Shown: positions 1-9,362, counted from the first letter of the stretch. The stretch is DNA of 48,894 nucleotides from Nanobdellota archaeon (GCA_030647965.1 JAUSIT010000006.1:1-48894), one strand, 5' to 3'. Notes: generated from the sequence alone by a model not told the origin. Translations and numbers: made by a program.

Positions 1-693
1 AAAGGAATATCTACTGCAGGAGAAATTGCAGAAATATCAGGAGTTCCAAGAAGCAGAACCTATGATGTTAGAGAAAGCTTAGAAATAAGAGGATTTGCAA
101 TAAAAAAGCTAGGAAAGCCAGTAAAATACATTTCAGTAAAACCTGAAATAGTTATTGAAAAACTTAAAAATAACACATTTACAGATGCAGAAGAAAAAGT
201 AAAAACACTTTCTAATTTAAAAGATACAAAAGAATTTGAAGAATTACAGCAACTCCATAAATCAGGAGTAGAACCAATAAAAAATCATGAACTTTCAACT
301 TCAATAAGGGGAAGATCAAATTTATACTCTCAACTAAGAAATACAATGGAAAGCGCAGAAAAAACAGTTTATATTACTTCTTCAGCAAATGAATTAACTA
401 CAAAACAAAAAATGTTTACAGAAGTTTTTGACAAATTAAATAAAAGAGGAATAACAATAAAAGTAATAATTTCTGATTCAGATGAAGATGCAAAAAAATT
501 ATCCAAGAAACTTAGAGTACCCATAAAGTTTAAAAACATCAATGCCAGATTTTTAATTGCAGATAAAAAAGAATTAATATTCACAATCAAACCAAATTCA
601 GTTCATGAAGACTATGACTACGGCGTCTGGGTAAACTCAGAATATTTCGCAAGTTCAATGGCTTATATGTTTGAATTAGCTTGGAAAGATTAA
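1..693 (+). CDS. TrmB-family transcriptional regulator, 5' end missing
   Basis: The frame is open from the first base of the window to the stop at 693, so the gene starts upstream. The first residues form a winged-helix DNA-binding motif (AGEIAEISGVPRSRTYDV), followed by a coiled linker and, from about residue 100, a C-terminal region of the TrmB effector/PLD-like type (MESAEKTVYITSS, later NARFLIADKKELIFTI and a Trp-containing end). TrmB proteins regulate sugar and central metabolism genes in archaea; the ligand here cannot be told. An internal ATG at 346 would give only the effector half and is not the true start, because the HTH is in frame upstream. Confidence 0.85.
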   Translation, partial: KGISTAGEIAEISGVPRSRTYDVRESLEIRGFAIKKLGKPVKYISVKPEIVIEKLKNNTFTDAEEKVKTLSNLKDTKEFEELQQLHKSGVEPIKNHELSTSIRGRSNLYSQLRNTMESAEKTVYITSSANELTTKQKMFTEVFDKLNKRGITIKVIISDSDEDAKKLSKKLRVPIKFKNINARFLIADKKELIFTIKPNSVHEDYDYGVWVNSEYFASSMAYMFELAWKD

Positions 694-707
694 AAAAACA
701 AAAGAAA

Positions 708-905
708 ATGGCAGATTACAACAAAGGTTATGAAAATGTATGTAATGAAGACAAAAGAGCATTAAGAGCAGGATGTAGTAATTACAATAATCCAGATTGT
801 TCACATGATTGTGTTTATGCAAAAACAATACTAAGTACTCAAAATTTTATGCAAAAATTAGGTGAACAAATGAGGTCAACCAATGGAATACAAGATAAAC
901 TATAA
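708..905 (+). CDS. small Cys-containing protein of unknown function
   Basis: A 65-residue protein if the ATG at 708 is used; a TTG at 681 would overlap the regulator and add a poor Lys-rich start. It holds four Cys in the order NVC...AGCSNYNNPDCSHDC, which could bind a metal, then a Lys/Gln-rich tail. It follows the TrmB-like gene by 14 nt and its end overlaps the next gene by 23 nt, so the three small ORFs here look like one transcript. I do not recognise the family. Confidence 0.5.
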   Translation: MADYNKGYENVCNEDKRALRAGCSNYNNPDCSHDCVYAKTILSTQNFMQKLGEQMRSTNGIQDKL

Positions 906-1212
906 TTTATGTTTTCATCCAAAAAAACTTATGATTCTAGAAAGAACTTTAATAGATGAATATGTAAAAAAAGAAAATGGAATTATCAAATTTATTGATT
1001 ATGCCTTAGAAGAATGTAAAAATGATAAAAATAAAAGCAAACAATTTGATGAACAACTTAGAATAGAAGCTGCAAGAAAACTAAGATTAAAAGTCATAGA
1101 AGAACATGGTGATGAAGTAAAAGAACAAATTTGTGGTTCATGCAAAGATAATTACATCTGCAAACCTTATCAAAATTATAAGATTAAAAATTTAGAAACA
1201 ACAACACCATGA
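883..1212 (+). CDS. small protein with C-terminal Cys motif, unknown function
   Basis: A 109-residue, Lys/Glu-rich, mostly helical protein. The C-terminus carries CGSCKDNYICKPY, a Cys triad that could form a zinc knuckle or bind a cluster. The start ATG at 883 overlaps the preceding ORF; an ATG at 931 would remove the overlap. The stop codon overlaps the ATG of the next ORF (ATGA), which indicates translational coupling. No family recognised. Confidence 0.55.
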   Translation: MEYKINYNLCFHPKKLMILERTLIDEYVKKENGIIKFIDYALEECKNDKNKSKQFDEQLRIEAARKLRLKVIEEHGDEVKEQICGSCKDNYICKPYQNYKIKNLETTTP

Positions 1213-1424
1213 TAAATCCTACTTACTACTATAAAACTCTTGAAAGATACAGCAAAGTAGAATCAGAAAAAGGAATATTTTCCAAAATAGCAGACAAAAT
1301 AAAATATGTTTATGGCGAAGTAAAAAAAGCAGAAGAACTATGTAACAATATGCATATAGATGAAACAGACCTTAATCAAATGATACAAACCGAAAATACT
1401 AGAAAAATTCTCGATGAACTTTAA
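1209..1424 (+). CDS. small helical protein of unknown function
   Basis: A 71-residue charged, helical protein coupled to the gene before it by a 4-nt ATGA overlap. No motif beyond a predicted amphipathic helix (KIADKIKYVYGEVKKAEEL). It ends the small-ORF run; a dispersed repeat begins just after its stop. Confidence 0.5.
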   Translation: MINPTYYYKTLERYSKVESEKGIFSKIADKIKYVYGEVKKAEELCNNMHIDETDLNQMIQTENTRKILDEL

Positions 1425-1430
1425 TACTTA

Positions 1431-1640
1431 TTTTAGCACTTCGTTTTTATACTAAGTCGCCTAGCGGCTCCAGATTATTTATTAATAAACTATAATTTCA
1501 CCAGAAAATTCTACAAGTGCAGATTACATAAGAATTATAGTTGCAGGCTTATTCAACTCCCCCATCTAGAAACTAACAGAACTCTTTATAATTAACAAAT
1601 CGTAATTTCCGCCAGGAAATTCCATTAATTATTGCGAAGC
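1431..1640 (-). repeat. dispersed inverted-end element, copy 1 (reverse orientation)
   Basis: Read on the minus strand this gap holds the element core GGAGCCGCTAGGCGACTTAG followed by AAAAACGAAGTGC, the signature shared by the other intergenic copies described here. The region also has GAAATT...AATTTC type inverted pieces. The outer ends are degraded. No gene is visible in the 230 bases between the small ORFs and cca. Confidence 0.65.
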
Positions 1641-1653
1641 AACAATAATTCAA

Positions 1654-2874
1654 TCAATTAAAATTCTCTAATCTAACGCCCATTTCCTCTTCAAATCTTT
1701 TTACAAACAAAATAATATCTTTTACATTAATCTTTTCTTTTGTAAATGCAAAACCATTTTTAAAATAAATTTTCTTTCTCGCCTTCCTAAAACCTGTTAA
1801 AGCCTTTTTATTTGCAACAGGCGGACCTTTAATCTCAACTTCTTTTTTTTCATTTATAATTAAGTGGGCTTCAGCAATTTTTTCTCCAGAATAATTAAAC
1901 TCTTTAAACAAAACTTTTTGCCCCTTTCTTTCAAGCTCACTTATAATAAACTCAAAGAATTTCCTCATTTTTGTTCCTGCAATATCTCCTTCTTGTTTTT
2001 CAGTTGAAAAAAACAATTCAAAATATTTTCCTTTTTTCTTTTTAGCAAGAGCTTTTATTGATTCAATGTCAATTTTCTTTTTTTCAAAAAAATTCAAAGA
2101 GGGCTTTGCAATAAATTTCTTAGAAAATTCTAAAAATCTTTCAAATGTTTCTTTTGAAAGCCCTGCACAAACATTTCGATATTTATATGTTGGATCAATT
2201 AAAATTACCGGGGCTAAAAGCTTGCTTTCATTTAATTCACTTAAAATTTTCTTGTCGTTTTTGAAAAACTTTTCACTATCAATAATTCTTTTTTTCTGAA
2301 TTCCTTTTAAAAATTTCATAAAACTTCCAAAATAGCAGATTAATAATTCCAAAGAATATCCGGAAAATCCCTGAATATAACTCTCTGCACCATAGCAATT
2401 TTGAGCATAACAAAATATTTTAGCAAGTCTTATTTCATCAGCTAATTTTTTATTTTTAGCTATTTTCTTTTTTATATAATTAACATGAATCAAGGAAAAA
2501 TCAGTAACATTTCCTGCTGTTTCAGGCTTTTCAACTTTTACAACAGGGATAATTTCAAATAAAATCTCTTCGTCTTTAATCTGAAAATAATCTCTTGAGC
2601 CATGAACTTTTTTAAAATCTAATTTTAATTTTTTAAGAGAGCTTTCTAATCTTAAAGTATTTTCTTCTTTATCAAATAAAACAAAAATATCAACATCCTG
2701 AATATCTTTTTTTACAAGAGTATCTTTTGCAAGACTTCCACCAATAAAAACATTTAATTTTTCTTTTTTCAGCTTGTTAACATAAAAATCAGCTAATTTT
2801 TTTATCTTTAAAACTTCTTCATTAGAAGGAACATAATTTTTCAATACCTCTTTCAAAATAACTTCAGCTTTCAT
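1654..2874 (-). CDS. cca: archaeal CCA-adding tRNA nucleotidyltransferase
   Basis: A 406-residue class I CCA-adding enzyme, close to the usual 400-440 aa of the archaeal family. The nucleotidyltransferase signature is GGSLAKDT at about residue 45, followed by DVDIFVLF with the two metal-binding Asp residues. A central helical part (FCYAQNCYGAESYIQGFSGYSLELLICYF) and the C-terminal body and tail match archaeal CCA enzymes. It adds CCA to tRNA 3' ends; both complete tRNA genes in this window lack encoded CCA. It lies downstream of oapC on the same strand. Confidence 0.95.
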   Translation of the reverse strand: MKAEVILKEVLKNYVPSNEEVLKIKKLADFYVNKLKKEKLNVFIGGSLAKDTLVKKDIQDVDIFVLFDKEENTLRLESSLKKLKLDFKKVHGSRDYFQIKDEEILFEIIPVVKVEKPETAGNVTDFSLIHVNYIKKKIAKNKKLADEIRLAKIFCYAQNCYGAESYIQGFSGYSLELLICYFGSFMKFLKGIQKKRIIDSEKFFKNDKKILSELNESKLLAPVILIDPTYKYRNVCAGLSKETFERFLEFSKKFIAKPSLNFFEKKKIDIESIKALAKKKKGKYFELFFSTEKQEGDIAGTKMRKFFEFIISELERKGQKVLFKEFNYSGEKIAEAHLIINEKKEVEIKGPPVANKKALTGFRKARKKIYFKNGFAFTKEKINVKDIILFVKRFEEEMGVRLENFN

Positions 2875-2920
2875 CTAAATATAAAAGAACTATTGTTTAA
2901 TAAGGTTTTTATTGATTATT

Positions 2921-3307
2921 TTACTTATCCTTATTAAGTTTTTCTCTTGGAATAGAATCCAAATCAATAATATATTTTCCTTCTTCAAGTTTAAATACAA
3001 TTGGCCTTCTATTCATTAAGCTAACTAAATCTATTTCAAATTTGCCAGGATTAAGCACTCTTATTGATTCTAAATCAAGAATAACAGCTTCTTCTTCATC
3101 CTTTACATTAAGCATGCTTCTAACATCTTCTTCAACTTTTTTTCTATCAATATGCTCATCTAATTCAATAGGTGCCTGCCTTAATTTTTCAAGCTGTTCA
3201 TCCCTTACATAAAAAAAGAACTTTCCCCCGCACTTGCTGCATCCCTCTAAAATTTCTCTGCTTCCAGCTTCAATAATATTTGAACAGTGTATACATTGGT
3301 GTGGCAT
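2921..3307 (-). CDS. oapC: OapC/ArvC-type zinc-ribbon protein (DUF2072)
   Basis: A 128-residue archaeal protein with an N-terminal zinc ribbon, CIHC at residues 5-8 and CSKCGGKFFFY at about 23-33, then a charged linker and a C-terminal beta domain (FEIDLVSLMNRRPIVFKLEEGKYIIDL). This matches the OapC/ArvC (DUF2072) family, often found with DUF2073 and an Era-like GTPase, as here. Its biochemical role is unknown; the name comes from association with archaeal replication origins. The ATG at 3307 has an AGGAG ribosome site 9 nt before it. The start region is copied in tandem upstream (see the repeat at 3303-3616). Confidence 0.85.
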   Translation of the reverse strand: MPHQCIHCSNIIEAGSREILEGCSKCGGKFFFYVRDEQLEKLRQAPIELDEHIDRKKVEEDVRSMLNVKDEEEAVILDLESIRVLNPGKFEIDLVSLMNRRPIVFKLEEGKYIIDLDSIPREKLNKDK

Positions 3308-3616
3308 TTTTTGATTTACTCCTTTTAGTTTATTTTGAATTAAAAAATGACATAAGGCATTTTTTGATTTACTCCTTTTAGTTTATTTTGAATTAAAAAA
3401 TGACATAAGGCATTTTTTGATTTACTCTTTTTAGTTTATTATTTTAATTTATTTTATTTTGAATTAAAAAATGACATTAGGCATTTTTTGATTTACTCTT
3501 TTTAGTTTATTATTTTAATTTAGTTTATTTTGAATTAAAAAATGACATAAGGCATTTTTTGATTTACTCCTTTTAGCTTAATTTCTTCATTAATCCCAAA
3601 TTAAAAAATGACATAA
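3303..3616 (-). repeat. five tandem copies of the oapC ribosome-site/start region
   Basis: Five head-to-tail units start at 3303, 3356, 3409, 3480 and 3551, of 53, 53, 71, 71 and about 66 bases. Read in the direction of oapC, each unit carries AAAGGAG or AAAGAG, then TAAATCAAAAAATGCC. In the four outer units the ATG opens a 6-codon frame (MPYVIF or MPNVIF) ending in TAA; only the innermost leads into oapC. The 71-base units have an extra AT-rich stretch. A TATA-like TTTATATTATA lies just beyond the outermost unit, near 3620-3635. Confidence 0.85.
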
Positions 3617-3671
3617 GCATATAATATAAAGAAATAAGGTATTAATAAAATTTTAGGTGTTTATTTTTCTG

Positions 3672-4070
3672 TTATTTTCGCTTAAGCATAAGCTCTATTT
3701 TCTTAGGATTTCTCTTGATTTCCTTTACAAGATTAGCAGGACCAATAACAGTCATAGCATCTCTTTCTCCAACAAGAATTTTAACTATATTATGTTTCAT
3801 TAAATCAAAAAGTCCACCATTTTCTCCACTAGAAATTTCCGCTATTTCAATACCCCTAAACCCGGGCACATTGCCAATTAAAGCCATTGTATCCTCAATA
3901 AGCCTTGTTTCTTCTTCATATCTAAGTCTTCCCTGTAAAACAATAATCTTATTCTGTAGTATAATCCCCAATATCTTTTTAATCCTATTTGAAGAATTTT
4001 CTTTTTCAATTTCACTATAAGGCATAAAATGTATGGTTAAATCTTTATTATCACTTTTCTTACTAGACAT
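3672..4070 (-). CDS. oapB: OapB/ArvB family protein (DUF2073)
   Basis: A 132-residue protein of the archaeal DUF2073 (OapB/ArvB) family: TIHFMPYSEIE near the N-terminus, a central GRLRYEEETRLIEDTMALIG, and a C-terminal beta/helix part with VGERDAMTVIGPANLVKEI. Function is not established. It follows the Era-like GTPase by 3 nt, so the two are co-transcribed, and precedes oapC after a 364-base gap that holds the tandem repeat. Confidence 0.85.
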   Translation of the reverse strand: MSSKKSDNKDLTIHFMPYSEIEKENSSNRIKKILGIILQNKIIVLQGRLRYEEETRLIEDTMALIGNVPGFRGIEIAEISSGENGGLFDLMKHNIVKILVGERDAMTVIGPANLVKEIKRNPKKIELMLKRK

Positions 4071-4073
4071 TTT

Positions 4074-4718
4074 TTATTTCACCTTTTTTACAAGTTTAAA
4101 TAGAGCTTCATAAAACTCTTCCATATTATCTCCAGTTCGTGCTGAAATTCCAACAACAGCATATTCTGGAAATGCTTCACTTAATTTCTTAAGATCTGAT
4201 TTTTTTAAATCTATCTTATTTCCAACAATTAATACAGGAATTTTTCTTGCAACTAAATTTCCTACAATTGTAACATTTACCTGTGAATAAGGATTTAAGC
4301 TTGAATCTAAAACAACAACTACTGCATCCATATCATCAAGCCATTTTATAGATTCAATAATACCATGAGTTGCTTCTTTAGCTCTTGCCTGTGCTTCTTT
4401 TCTTTTTAATCCAAATTTTAAAAAATCTTCAAAATCAACCTTAGTAGCAATTCCAGGGGTATCAATTAATTTTAATTCTAATTTTTTGCCGTTTTTTTCA
4501 ATAGTTACTTTTTCCTTAAACTGAATCTCTCTTGTTTCATGAGGTACTTTACTAACACTCCCCAAATCCTCTCCAACCCAATCCTGGCAGATTTTATTTG
4601 CCAAGCTAGTCTTTCCAGCATTAGGAGGTCCATAAAATCCTAATTTTATTTGATCTTTTTTGCTGAAAATACTATTAAAAATTCTCTTTGTAAAAGCTCT
4701 AATAATTTTTATTACCAT
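4074..4718 (-). CDS. Era-like GTPase of the archaeal Oap cluster
   Basis: A 214-residue small GTPase. G1 is GPPNAGKTS (about residues 30-38), G3 is DTPG, G4 is GNKIDL and G5 is ISARTG, all intact. The short basic N-terminal extension (IIRAFTKRIFNSIFSKKDQ) precedes the G domain. An AGGAGATGAG ribosome site lies before the ATG at 4718. It is the first gene of the GTPase-oapB pair and is separated by only 29 nt from the surface-protein gene upstream. A role around replication or ribosomes is speculated for the family, not shown. Confidence 0.88.
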   Translation of the reverse strand: MVIKIIRAFTKRIFNSIFSKKDQIKLGFYGPPNAGKTSLANKICQDWVGEDLGSVSKVPHETREIQFKEKVTIEKNGKKLELKLIDTPGIATKVDFEDFLKFGLKRKEAQARAKEATHGIIESIKWLDDMDAVVVVLDSSLNPYSQVNVTIVGNLVARKIPVLIVGNKIDLKKSDLKKLSEAFPEYAVVGISARTGDNMEEFYEALFKLVKKVK

Positions 4719-4747
4719 CTCATCTCCTATTTAAAGACATAAAATTT

Positions 4748-7423
4748 TTATGCTTTATTAAGTTTTGTATTCTTTTTTGCTCTGAATAAAGAAGATATAA
4801 AACTTATTGGAATAATTTCAATCATACCTGTTCTTTTTCCCCTTGATTTTTTTATAGCATATGTAATCTTTTCAGCAGGCCATTTATTTTTTCTCAATGA
4901 TTCCCTTATTTCATAATCACTCATTCCTCTTGCTCGAGCATTATCAATATACATTAAAAGATTAAATAAATGTCTTCTATCTTTAAACAAATTATTTTCA
5001 TAATTTATTGTATACCAAATTTGAATTATCGTATAAAGTATAATTGCAAAAATAAAAAGTAAAAGCGCATATAATTGTAATTTTTTATCTTTATAGAAAA
5101 CATAACAATCAGAAGGACAATTATCCATAGTTTCATCTGCATCACATTGTTTATTAAAATTACAAGCACTAACAGGAGTATTTATTTCCAATTTATCCAA
5201 TCCAGGAGAAATAAAAATATTTGTCTGATTATCTTCGATTGCAAATTCAATATTTTTAGTTTGCCCAGCAAATAAAGCAATGCCAACTGCATTTTCAGAA
5301 GATTTTAATGAACTATCAGAAATTTTAAAATTAATTTCATTCAAGGGCAATTCAATAATTAAATATCCATTAGCATTTGAAGTTATGCTAATAGTATAAA
5401 CATTTAAGATTATATCTTTTTGATTATCACTAGTTAAAGTTACAATTTTTTTAATATTAATAATAGAATTAGCAATATTTTTTTCTTTCCAGTTTAAAAT
5501 AGAATTTTGATATTCACTTTCTAATCCAGAATAATCATTTTTATCATTAGTAATTGCTTTTATAGAATTAATATTGATATTTTCAGGATTCATAATCAAT
5601 GGAGAATTAAACACATCTGAAACAACAACAGAAGTAGGAATGTTTAATTTTTGTAATTTAATTGCAATATTTAAATAATCCTTATCAGTTAAAGCACTTG
5701 AAATTTCATCTTCAATTGCCTTTAAACTATTTGATGAAGAATTAACATCTAAAATAATCCTTAATTCTTGCTGATACCAAGTAGGATAATTATTAATATC
5801 ATTATTTGCGCTAATTAAATCATTTTTTCTATTTTGTATTTCTGAATTAATATAATCTTTTGGAGAAATAGTATTAATTAAAAATGTTCTTGAAGAGTTT
5901 TGAGTTTTATTATCAATAACTTTTAATGTAAGAGTATAATTAGTAATATTATTGTAAACATGATTTACAGAATTAGTTGTTGTTTCTTCCTTATTTCCGT
6001 CTCCAAAATCCCAAATATATTTTGAAATTAAATAATCAGAACTAACATCTGCCCTAAATCTTGCACTAATTCCTGCAGGAGGATTTAAATTAGTTAATGA
6101 ATTTATTACAGGGGCAGGAATAATAGTTATTAATTTATTAAATAATTCTTGGCCATTTAAATAACAAGAAATATATCTATCTCCTTTTATTGAAAAAACA
6201 TTTATTTTTGCAGAAGCTAAATTTAATTTTCCAACAAATGAAGATATTTTTGCAGGAATTAAAGTCAAATCAGAAACACTTGAAGTTAACGAATCTCCTT
6301 CAGAAGTTCTATATAAAATATTAATATTTGAAATGTTTAAATTTTGATTTACCCCTGTTGCGCTTATTGGTAAAATACACCCTTCAGAACAATCCTTATT
6401 GTATTTTGACTGAATAAATGAATTTGCATCTGAAACAATAGAAGAAATTAATGTTCTATTTATAGATATTTTTTCAGAAGGAGCATATTTTGCTGTTTTT
6501 GCAAAAATAGAATAATCTCTCGTACTATTTCCAGAAGGCAATCCAAACCACCCACAATTTGATCCTGAATTTTCAGAATAAATTTGATAATTTGTTGGTT
6601 GGCTTGATTTTACACAAATAGTATAATCCCCTGCATCATAACCAGTTGTTTTATTTGCAATGCAAGAATTATTTATAGAAGGATTAAATGTGCAATATGC
6701 AACAGAAGAAGAAGTTGAATTATAATAAACAAACATCTTAAGTTCTTTATTATCTACTCCACTAATATCTGCTCCAAGCATCATTGAACCTCCAGAATGG
6801 GGAAGAGAAATATTTTCACAATATTCTCTATCACTGGAAATAACATAAGTTGTTTTGCTTACACTATTATTATCATAACACCCATAAGATACAACTCCTG
6901 AATAATCATCAGAAACTTTGTTAAATTCCCAAAAACTTTTATTATTAAAAAAAGATAATTTCAATGGAACTTCTACTTGTTTTTCAAAATCACTTAAAAC
7001 ATCAAAACTAAATCCAGTAATTTCAATATTTTTTCCATTTAAAATAAATCCAAATAATTTTATTTCATCTTTGTTCATTAAAAATGTTTTTTGTGTAAAC
7101 TCTCCACCAACAGCACTGTATCCATCAGAACAATCAGAAGGAGTGCAATTATAAACAGCATTATTTTTATTTAAAAAATCTCTAAGAGAGATATTATTCA
7201 CAAGATCAGAATTACAAGATAAAACCGAATTAAGGTTTTCTCCAGCCAAGCTTACATTAATATTTCCAGCAAGATTCCCATAAGGAGTATAACTAGTAGT
7301 CAAACTTACATTATAAACATTAAATGCAGACACGCCATTCAAGCATAAAAGTCCAAAAAGAATTGCAAGAATAAAAGTATATTTATAATAATTACTCATC
7401 GCCCTTTTTATCATCCCCTTCAT
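4748..7423 (-). CDS. large membrane-anchored surface protein with PKD domain
   Basis: An 891-residue exported protein. A hydrophobic signal segment (FILAILFGLLCLNGVSA) lies at about residues 17-33. Many Asn-Ser/Thr sites suggest glycosylation. One PKD domain is visible (YIWDFGDGNKEETT ... VNHVYNNITNYTLTLKV). Near the end comes a short Cys box (CNFNKQCDADETMDNCPSDC), then a transmembrane helix at about 783-807 and a roughly 85-residue cytoplasmic tail with MSDYEIRESLRKNKWPAEKI. This architecture is common in DPANN cell-surface proteins; the ligand is unknown. Confidence 0.75.
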   Translation of the reverse strand: MKGMIKRAMSNYYKYTFILAILFGLLCLNGVSAFNVYNVSLTTSYTPYGNLAGNINVSLAGENLNSVLSCNSDLVNNISLRDFLNKNNAVYNCTPSDCSDGYSAVGGEFTQKTFLMNKDEIKLFGFILNGKNIEITGFSFDVLSDFEKQVEVPLKLSFFNNKSFWEFNKVSDDYSGVVSYGCYDNNSVSKTTYVISSDREYCENISLPHSGGSMMLGADISGVDNKELKMFVYYNSTSSSVAYCTFNPSINNSCIANKTTGYDAGDYTICVKSSQPTNYQIYSENSGSNCGWFGLPSGNSTRDYSIFAKTAKYAPSEKISINRTLISSIVSDANSFIQSKYNKDCSEGCILPISATGVNQNLNISNINILYRTSEGDSLTSSVSDLTLIPAKISSFVGKLNLASAKINVFSIKGDRYISCYLNGQELFNKLITIIPAPVINSLTNLNPPAGISARFRADVSSDYLISKYIWDFGDGNKEETTTNSVNHVYNNITNYTLTLKVIDNKTQNSSRTFLINTISPKDYINSEIQNRKNDLISANNDINNYPTWYQQELRIILDVNSSSNSLKAIEDEISSALTDKDYLNIAIKLQKLNIPTSVVVSDVFNSPLIMNPENININSIKAITNDKNDYSGLESEYQNSILNWKEKNIANSIINIKKIVTLTSDNQKDIILNVYTISITSNANGYLIIELPLNEINFKISDSSLKSSENAVGIALFAGQTKNIEFAIEDNQTNIFISPGLDKLEINTPVSACNFNKQCDADETMDNCPSDCYVFYKDKKLQLYALLLFIFAIILYTIIQIWYTINYENNLFKDRRHLFNLLMYIDNARARGMSDYEIRESLRKNKWPAEKITYAIKKSRGKRTGMIEIIPISFISSLFRAKKNTKLNKA

Positions 7424-7471
7424 GATTATATAGAGATTTGCAGTTTTATAAATGTTATTTTATTAAATGAA

Positions 7472-8233
7472 CTAAATTTTTTTGCTAAAGATATACTGCA
7501 AATAAGCTTTAAGATACCTTTTTCTTAATTCTCTTAATAAATTTAAATCTGGCTTTCTTATTTCAACTTCAACCATTACATTCTCACCATTTTCTTTAAC
7601 ATTTAATATTTTAAATTCATTAAGATTATCTGGTGAATAATCTCCTTTTTTATATTGTATAAGTAAAAATGGCTTGTAATCCAATAATTTATAAAAACCA
7701 ATCACTTCATCTTGAGCACCAACATTTATTTTATTGTATTTTCCTTTTGAATTTTTTTCAAATTCCCTAACTAGCATTGCACCAAAACCTCTTTTCTGAA
7801 ATCTAGAATCAACTGCAATTTCACTTATTAATAAATAATCTTCTCTTGGAAAACCACATATTATCCCAATAAGCTCATTGTCTAAGAAAATCCCAATAAA
7901 AAATTCAGGGAATTTTCTAAAGTTTTCAAAAAGAAACTTATTGTCCCTCACTCTTTTTTTTAATTCATTATCTAAAAGCTTCATTGCCCGAGGAAATTCA
8001 CTTTCTTTAATTGAACGAATTTCTAAAACTGAAAGAAGTTTTAATCTCTCAAAATCTAAGAATAACAATTTTTCTTCATTTTTAAGATCATTTTTTTCTA
8101 CTCCTTTTTCAAATTTCTCTAAAATTTTTTGAAATTTTAAATCTATTTTCAGATCAATCAATCTTTTACAATCACAAATAAGAATACATCCATTATCTGT
8201 TCTCCATTTTATATGTTTATTAATTGTATGCAT
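7472..8233 (-). CDS. GNAT acetyltransferase with PqqD/RRE-like N-terminal domain
   Basis: A 253-residue protein. Residues about 70-205 are a GNAT fold with the acetyl-CoA loop FQKRGFGAML and the FYKLLDYKP motif near the end. The first roughly 65 residues (IKWRTDNGCILICD ... LKFQKILEKFEKG) resemble the PqqD-like winged helix that binds leader peptides in RiPP enzymes (recognition element, RRE); this likeness is by eye. The start is one base after the radical SAM stop, so the two are one operon, led by the 48-aa peptide gene. Likely job: acetylating a peptide or its modified product. It could instead be an unrelated N-acetyltransferase. Confidence 0.75.
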   Translation of the reverse strand: MHTINKHIKWRTDNGCILICDCKRLIDLKIDLKFQKILEKFEKGVEKNDLKNEEKLLFLDFERLKLLSVLEIRSIKESEFPRAMKLLDNELKKRVRDNKFLFENFRKFPEFFIGIFLDNELIGIICGFPREDYLLISEIAVDSRFQKRGFGAMLVREFEKNSKGKYNKINVGAQDEVIGFYKLLDYKPFLLIQYKKGDYSPDNLNEFKILNVKENGENVMVEVEIRKPDLNLLRELRKRYLKAYLQYIFSKKI

Positions 8234-8234
8234 T

Positions 8235-9338
8235 TTATACCTCTAAATTAAACTTATTTTTTAATGTTGTCCTATAAAAATCATATTTTTTAAGCCCCAT
8301 TTTTTGACCATTTTTTATGCAAAATGGAGTTGGAGAAGAGCCATCTCCAAAATACCTAAAACTCTGAGCAATGCATTTATTGCATTTTGGCAGCATTTTA
8401 CACCCACCACAGCCAATATTCATATAACTTCTAAATTTATTAAAAGAATCTCCACCCCATATCTCTAGCAAAGATTTTTCTTTTATATTATCAAACTTAA
8501 TTTCTTCTTTAGGAATACAAACTCTGCATAAAGGACAAGGGGAAATAGTTCCATCAGAATTAATTTCGCAAAAATTTAATGCACCTGCACATTCATAAGA
8601 AGATAATCCTTGATTACCTGTTTGAACAGGCAAATCAATTAATCTTATATTAATTTTATTTTTTTCTCCTTCTTTTTTAAGATTTTCCCAAAAATCAAGA
8701 TTATAAAATTCATAGAATTCGACAGTATTTTTATTATCCATTCCTCGACCAACTAAAACAATAGGAGAAACAAACCAACTTATAGGATTTATTTTTTTTA
8801 TTAATTCAATAAGATTATCTATTTTATTTATATTTTTTTTATGTAAAACACTTGCAATAGTTAATGGAAGACTATGTTCTTTAAAATAAAAAATATTATT
8901 TAAAACAATATCAAATAATTTAGGATTATATTCATAATTAGAATCAAGTCTTAAAAACCCATAACTTTCTTTATCTGACCCATCTAAACTTATTTTAATT
9001 CCAATTAAATATTCTTTATGATTCACTATAAAATCCCTCATGTCTTTAGAAAAAATGCCATTTGTAGTTAAAATAAAATGAATTCCTTTTTTTGACAAGT
9101 ATTCTATAAACTCTTTAAAATGGGGGCTTTGAGTTGGCTCTCCGCCAGAAATATTAACAAAAAAAACTTTAGAGTTATATAATTCATCGATAACTCTTTT
9201 CCATTCATTTAAATTTAGTTCATTTTCAATAGGAATACTATAACTGCCAAAACAATGTTTGCATCTCAAATTACATTTGCTTGTTAAATTAATATAACAA
9301 GAATAAGGAGAAAAATATTTAAGTTGATTTATGTCCAT
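8235..9338 (-). CDS. radical SAM/SPASM peptide-modifying enzyme
   Basis: A 367-residue radical SAM protein. The cluster motif is CNLRCKHC (Cys22, 26, 29), followed by NISGGEPTQSP for SAM binding and ISLDGSD. The C-terminal SPASM-type Cys set is CAGALNFC, then CPLCRVC and CGGCKMLPKCNKC with a last Cys near SPTPFC; these normally hold auxiliary Fe-S clusters. SPASM enzymes mostly modify ribosomal peptides (thioether, C-C or Tyr chemistry) or carry out related steps. GGTGAT lies before the ATG. It starts 24 nt after a 48-aa peptide gene and is coupled to the RRE-GNAT gene, a typical RiPP arrangement. Confidence 0.88.
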   Translation of the reverse strand: MDINQLKYFSPYSCYINLTSKCNLRCKHCFGSYSIPIENELNLNEWKRVIDELYNSKVFFVNISGGEPTQSPHFKEFIEYLSKKGIHFILTTNGIFSKDMRDFIVNHKEYLIGIKISLDGSDKESYGFLRLDSNYEYNPKLFDIVLNNIFYFKEHSLPLTIASVLHKKNINKIDNLIELIKKINPISWFVSPIVLVGRGMDNKNTVEFYEFYNLDFWENLKKEGEKNKINIRLIDLPVQTGNQGLSSYECAGALNFCEINSDGTISPCPLCRVCIPKEEIKFDNIKEKSLLEIWGGDSFNKFRSYMNIGCGGCKMLPKCNKCIAQSFRYFGDGSSPTPFCIKNGQKMGLKKYDFYRTTLKNKFNLEV

Positions 9339-9362
9339 ATTAAAAAATCACCACAATCTTCC

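Noticed and set aside
3303-3616. Tandem repeats as a CRISPR array or replication-origin iterons
   Set aside because: Units are joined with no unique spacers and contain the oapC ribosome site and start, so they are duplicated start regions. Oap genes are linked to origins in other archaea, but no cdc6 gene or origin-box motif is seen here.
7878-8132. 84-aa plus-strand frame opposite the GNAT gene
   Set aside because: Antisense shadow of a well-supported coding region; its Ser/Phe/Lys-rich make-up is what the reverse of AT-rich genes gives.
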